The translations under genes were made by a program, and so were the position numbers. From NCBI GenBank assembly GCA_016933095.1, contig JAFGBP010000058.1, forward strand, positions 1 through 23,651: a stretch of 23,651 nt of DNA. The letters run 5' to 3'. Positions 21,403-23,651 of this stretch are shown here, one piece after another. Source of the DNA: Candidatus Woesearchaeota archaeon (lineage in GTDB: Archaea > Nanobdellota > Nanobdellia > Woesearchaeales > SM23-78). Numbering within the stretch: the first letter of the stretch is position 1; every line of letters begins with the position of its first letter. The notes below the pieces were generated by a model that was given only the letters and a program-made list of their open reading frames with translations, had not been told where the DNA came from and searched no databases.

Positions 21403-22782
21403 TTGGCAGATGCCCTATTGAAGTATGTCTCGGACCAGCTTAAGAAAGGCTATTCTGCAGAGCAGATCAGGAGCGTTCTCATAAGGCAAGGCTATTCTCC
21501 AGCCATTGTCGATGGCGTCATGGACTCTGCTCTGAGGAACAAGATGGGCTCTCCATCCAAGGCTGTAGGAACTCCGAACCAAGGGTATGCTGGCAAGGAT
21601 TATTCCGCTTACTCTTCATCTCCAAGCCAGAGGCCTGGCTCGAAGACTGTCATGATAATCCTTGCTGTCGTCGTCCTTGTAATAGTCGGCGGCGGTATTT
21701 TCTTGCTTCTCGGGCTCTTCAAGGGAGGAGCGGATCTCGACATGAGGGCGACCCCTGACAAGGAGTCTTTCACCCCAGGGGACGAAGTGGGTTTTGACCT
21801 CGACATCTTTGGCCAGGGCTTCAGCAACAAAGGAGTCACGCTCGCGTACAGGGTGTTTGATGAGAACGAGAACCTCATCGCCAGCGAGGAAGGGAGCGAG
21901 GTCATCAGCACGTCTGAAAGCTATCATAAGAGCATTGATCTCCCTTCGTCTGCAAAGCCAGGCAGGTATGAGATGAAGGTGTTTGCCAATTACGATGACA
22001 AGATTGCATCCAGCTCGTTCACCTTCCTAGTCGCAGAGAAGAGCGGGGCAGGCGAGACAACGACGCCTGATGAGACTTCTGGATCGTCATCTGATTCGTC
22101 TTCTGGAACAACCACAAAAGAGACGTGCAATGACGGAGTCAAGAACCAGGACGAGGATGGCATCGACTGTGGGGGCAAGTGCGGCGGATACTGGTATGAT
22201 AACAGGTGCAATGCCATTACCGAGGAAGAGCGCGATGCGAGGAACGCAGAGGACGAACCAGCTAAGGAGAGCTGCTCTGATGGAGTCAAGAACCAGGACG
22301 AGACAGGAATAGATTGCGGCGGCACTTGCGGCGGGTACTGGTATGACCTGGAATGCCACACATCGCCGAAGCCTGAGGCTAAGGAGGCAGTCCTTACCTC
22401 TGTCAAGAGCACGGGTGCCCAGCTTATGGATATAAGGATGAAGGCTAAGTCAGACCCAGAAGGGGCTTATCAGGGCTGTGTGGGTTTCACTGATGAATCT
22501 ATCAGGGACAACTGCATCAAGTCAGTAGCCCAGACGAGCAAGGAAAGCAAGTACTGCGATATGATAATATCAGACAACGACCGCGACTTATGCTACTATC
22601 CGTTCTTCATGGAAGGAGACTACACTGTGTGCGACAAGCTAACTCTCAAGGATAGCCTCCAGACGTGCGCGCAGCTAAAGCAGTTCTCAGGCATGACCCA
22701 GAACTTGCAGGCGCAAGCGACACTTGCATCCATCCCTGAACCAGAGACGCCCGAAGAGATCATCCCTGAAGAATCTGCATGA
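21403..22782 (+). CDS. Membrane-anchored surface protein with two DCGG cysteine repeats
   Basis: The protein has 459 residues and starts at TTG, with GAGGTGA four bases upstream. Residues 1-50 form a small cytoplasmic helical domain (LKYVSDQLKKGYSAEQIRSVLIRQGYSP), a type often found before a membrane helix in archaeal proteins. A Ser/Pro linker leads to one membrane helix (about 82-105). Outside is an Ig-like beta domain (TPDKESFTPGDEVGF to SSFTFLVAEK). After a Ser/Thr linker come two units CxDGVKNQDExGIDCGGxCGGYWYD. A cysteine-rich helical end (about 340-440, eight or more Cys) finishes the protein. The repeat is the one seen in the gene at 494-2809, with YWYD added. No enzyme motif is visible; a structural or adhesive role is likely. 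Confidence 0.75.
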   Translation: MADALLKYVSDQLKKGYSAEQIRSVLIRQGYSPAIVDGVMDSALRNKMGSPSKAVGTPNQGYAGKDYSAYSSSPSQRPGSKTVMIILAVVVLVIVGGGIFLLLGLFKGGADLDMRATPDKESFTPGDEVGFDLDIFGQGFSNKGVTLAYRVFDENENLIASEEGSEVISTSESYHKSIDLPSSAKPGRYEMKVFANYDDKIASSSFTFLVAEKSGAGETTTPDETSGSSSDSSSGTTTKETCNDGVKNQDEDGIDCGGKCGGYWYDNRCNAITEEERDARNAEDEPAKESCSDGVKNQDETGIDCGGTCGGYWYDLECHTSPKPEAKEAVLTSVKSTGAQLMDIRMKAKSDPEGAYQGCVGFTDESIRDNCIKSVAQTSKESKYCDMIISDNDRDLCYYPFFMEGDYTVCDKLTLKDSLQTCAQLKQFSGMTQNLQAQATLASIPEPETPEEIIPEESA

Positions 22783-22883
22783 GCGAATCCTTTTCTAGAG
22801 AAATTCCCTGCCGATAATAAACCTAAACCCTTCTAAGATTAAGATAATAAAAAGCCAAAAGTTTAACGATTGATTCTAGCAGT

Positions 22884-23651
22884 CTAAGATATGACTGGCA
22901 AGAGCTCGGTCTTGAACTGGCGACTATACTGGCCGATGTAGTTCATCTCATCCAAGGCGATAATGCAAGCGCCTCTAGGCACGCTTCTAGTCACGTCAGG
23001 CAGCTTGATAGCGTAGAACTCAATATTGCTGCCGCTGTCAAGATCGTCTGCAGTGAACATGATAGTCCCGCCAGAATCAGGATCATCCCTCATGTCAAGC
23101 CCGCCCCACATCGCAGGCTTCATGTCAATAGGAGCTGAAGGGTACTCGACGCCGCCAGCCTCACTGCAATTAGCAGGTATATACACTCCATTCTCGTCTA
23201 TGAGAGTGGCAGTTATCTGGTACCTTCCAGGCACCAGCTTTATAGGAGCGCTAGCAACACCTTCTTTGCCTATTATGAGATTGTTGCTGATAGGTCTGTC
23301 ACCCACGTCCGCGCCCACTTCAGTAATGGATAGGACTACTTGCTCTGACAGGAAATCAAGATCCTGGACAGGTCCGATACTGGCAGTTCCAGCAGTCCAT
23401 TCCCTATCGCCATCCTGCAAGAAGAGCTTCAAGATCTCCCTCTTCTTGATAGTGGCAGTGAAATTCCTGACCTTCTTAAGGTTCTGGGTAGGGACCCATG
23501 CATGGACGCCAGCCGCCGTGGAGAGCTGGACCCGCTTCGAGCCATAACCCTCCTTCGAGATGTACAAGTATCCTCCAGTACAGACAGGCAACTGGCCGAT
23601 CCAAGTGGCAGAGGATCCATCTATTTTCGTCATCCCAGCAAAGCACTGGTC
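22884..23651 (-). CDS. Secreted-type beta-rich protein, 5' end outside the window
   Basis: The frame is open to the right edge (…DQCFAGMTKIDGSS), so the ATG at 23633 is probably internal and the start lies beyond the window. At least 255 residues are present. CTGGYLYISKEGYGSKRVQLS is like a PEGA-type strand pair, followed by VRNFTATIKKREILKLFLQ. A beta-sandwich-like region contains LVPGRYQITATLIDENGVYIP and a Cys pair around ANCSEAGG and RGACIIAL. It ends KTELLPVIS. No membrane helix is seen in the visible part. The gene converges on the surface protein at 21403-22782, about 100 bases away. The family is not identified; an envelope or pilus-related role is only a guess. Confidence 0.6.
   Translation of the reverse strand, partial: DQCFAGMTKIDGSSATWIGQLPVCTGGYLYISKEGYGSKRVQLSTAAGVHAWVPTQNLKKVRNFTATIKKREILKLFLQDGDREWTAGTASIGPVQDLDFLSEQVVLSITEVGADVGDRPISNNLIIGKEGVASAPIKLVPGRYQITATLIDENGVYIPANCSEAGGVEYPSAPIDMKPAMWGGLDMRDDPDSGGTIMFTADDLDSGSNIEFYAIKLPDVTRSVPRGACIIALDEMNYIGQYSRQFKTELLPVIS

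Noticed and set aside
1..23651. CRISPR array, rRNA or replication origin
   Set aside because: No regularly spaced identical repeats of CRISPR length, no rRNA-like sequence and no origin-type repeat cluster were seen. The four element copies were compared with 5S rRNA because of their size and closing stems, but they lack its conserved segments.

Overview
The window looks like chromosomal DNA of an archaeon, most likely a DPANN lineage such as Woesearchaeota or a relative; the lineage is an inference. Signs of an archaeon are TATA boxes about 26 bases before leaderless or short-leader starts, Shine-Dalgarno sequences of the GGTGATC type, a serine tRNA with a 13-base intron whose splice sites fit a bulge-helix-bulge, and an Endonuclease Q ending in a PCNA-binding peptide. 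The chaperones grpE, dnaK and dnaJ look bacterial, as is usual in archaea that acquired this set.

Layout. 1-493: two copies of a short terminal-inverted-repeat element, then the promoter of a large cysteine-rich surface protein (494-2809). 3145-6235: a hypothetical protein, EndoQ and a small leaderless gene, all on +. 6245-7318 (-): CorA. 7412-7731: tRNA-Ser(CGA), preceded by two extra copies of its own 5' end and several perfect hairpins. 7819-9015 (-): a lipoprotein of Ig-like repeats. 9156-13732 (-): a stress block read as hsp20, grpE, dnaK, an unannotated 48-codon gene and dnaJ. 13936-15776 (-): an M29 aminopeptidase and a CBS/zinc-ribbon protein. 15868-15989: a third element, which supplies the last codons of a small membrane protein (15952-16617). 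16716-18173 (+): a probable nucleotidyltransferase relative. 18188-20110 (-): a fusion of a dead and a seemingly intact MNT domain with a HEPN-like domain. 20278-21072 (-): a protein with a regular histidine array, downstream of a perfect Fur-type box. 21242-21337: a fourth element. 21403-22782 (+): a membrane-anchored protein with the same cysteine repeat as the first gene. 22884-23651 (-): a secreted-type protein cut by the window edge.

Themes. The surface proteins (494, 7819, 21403, 22884) suggest an envelope with beta-sandwich and cysteine modules. The hsp20-to-dnaJ block forms one proteostasis region, with a candidate repressor site at the hsp20 start point. The least explained signals are the four-copy element family, the duplicated tRNA 5' ends, the MNT-MNT-HEPN fusion, the Fur-box/histidine-array gene, and the small ORF between dnaK and dnaJ.
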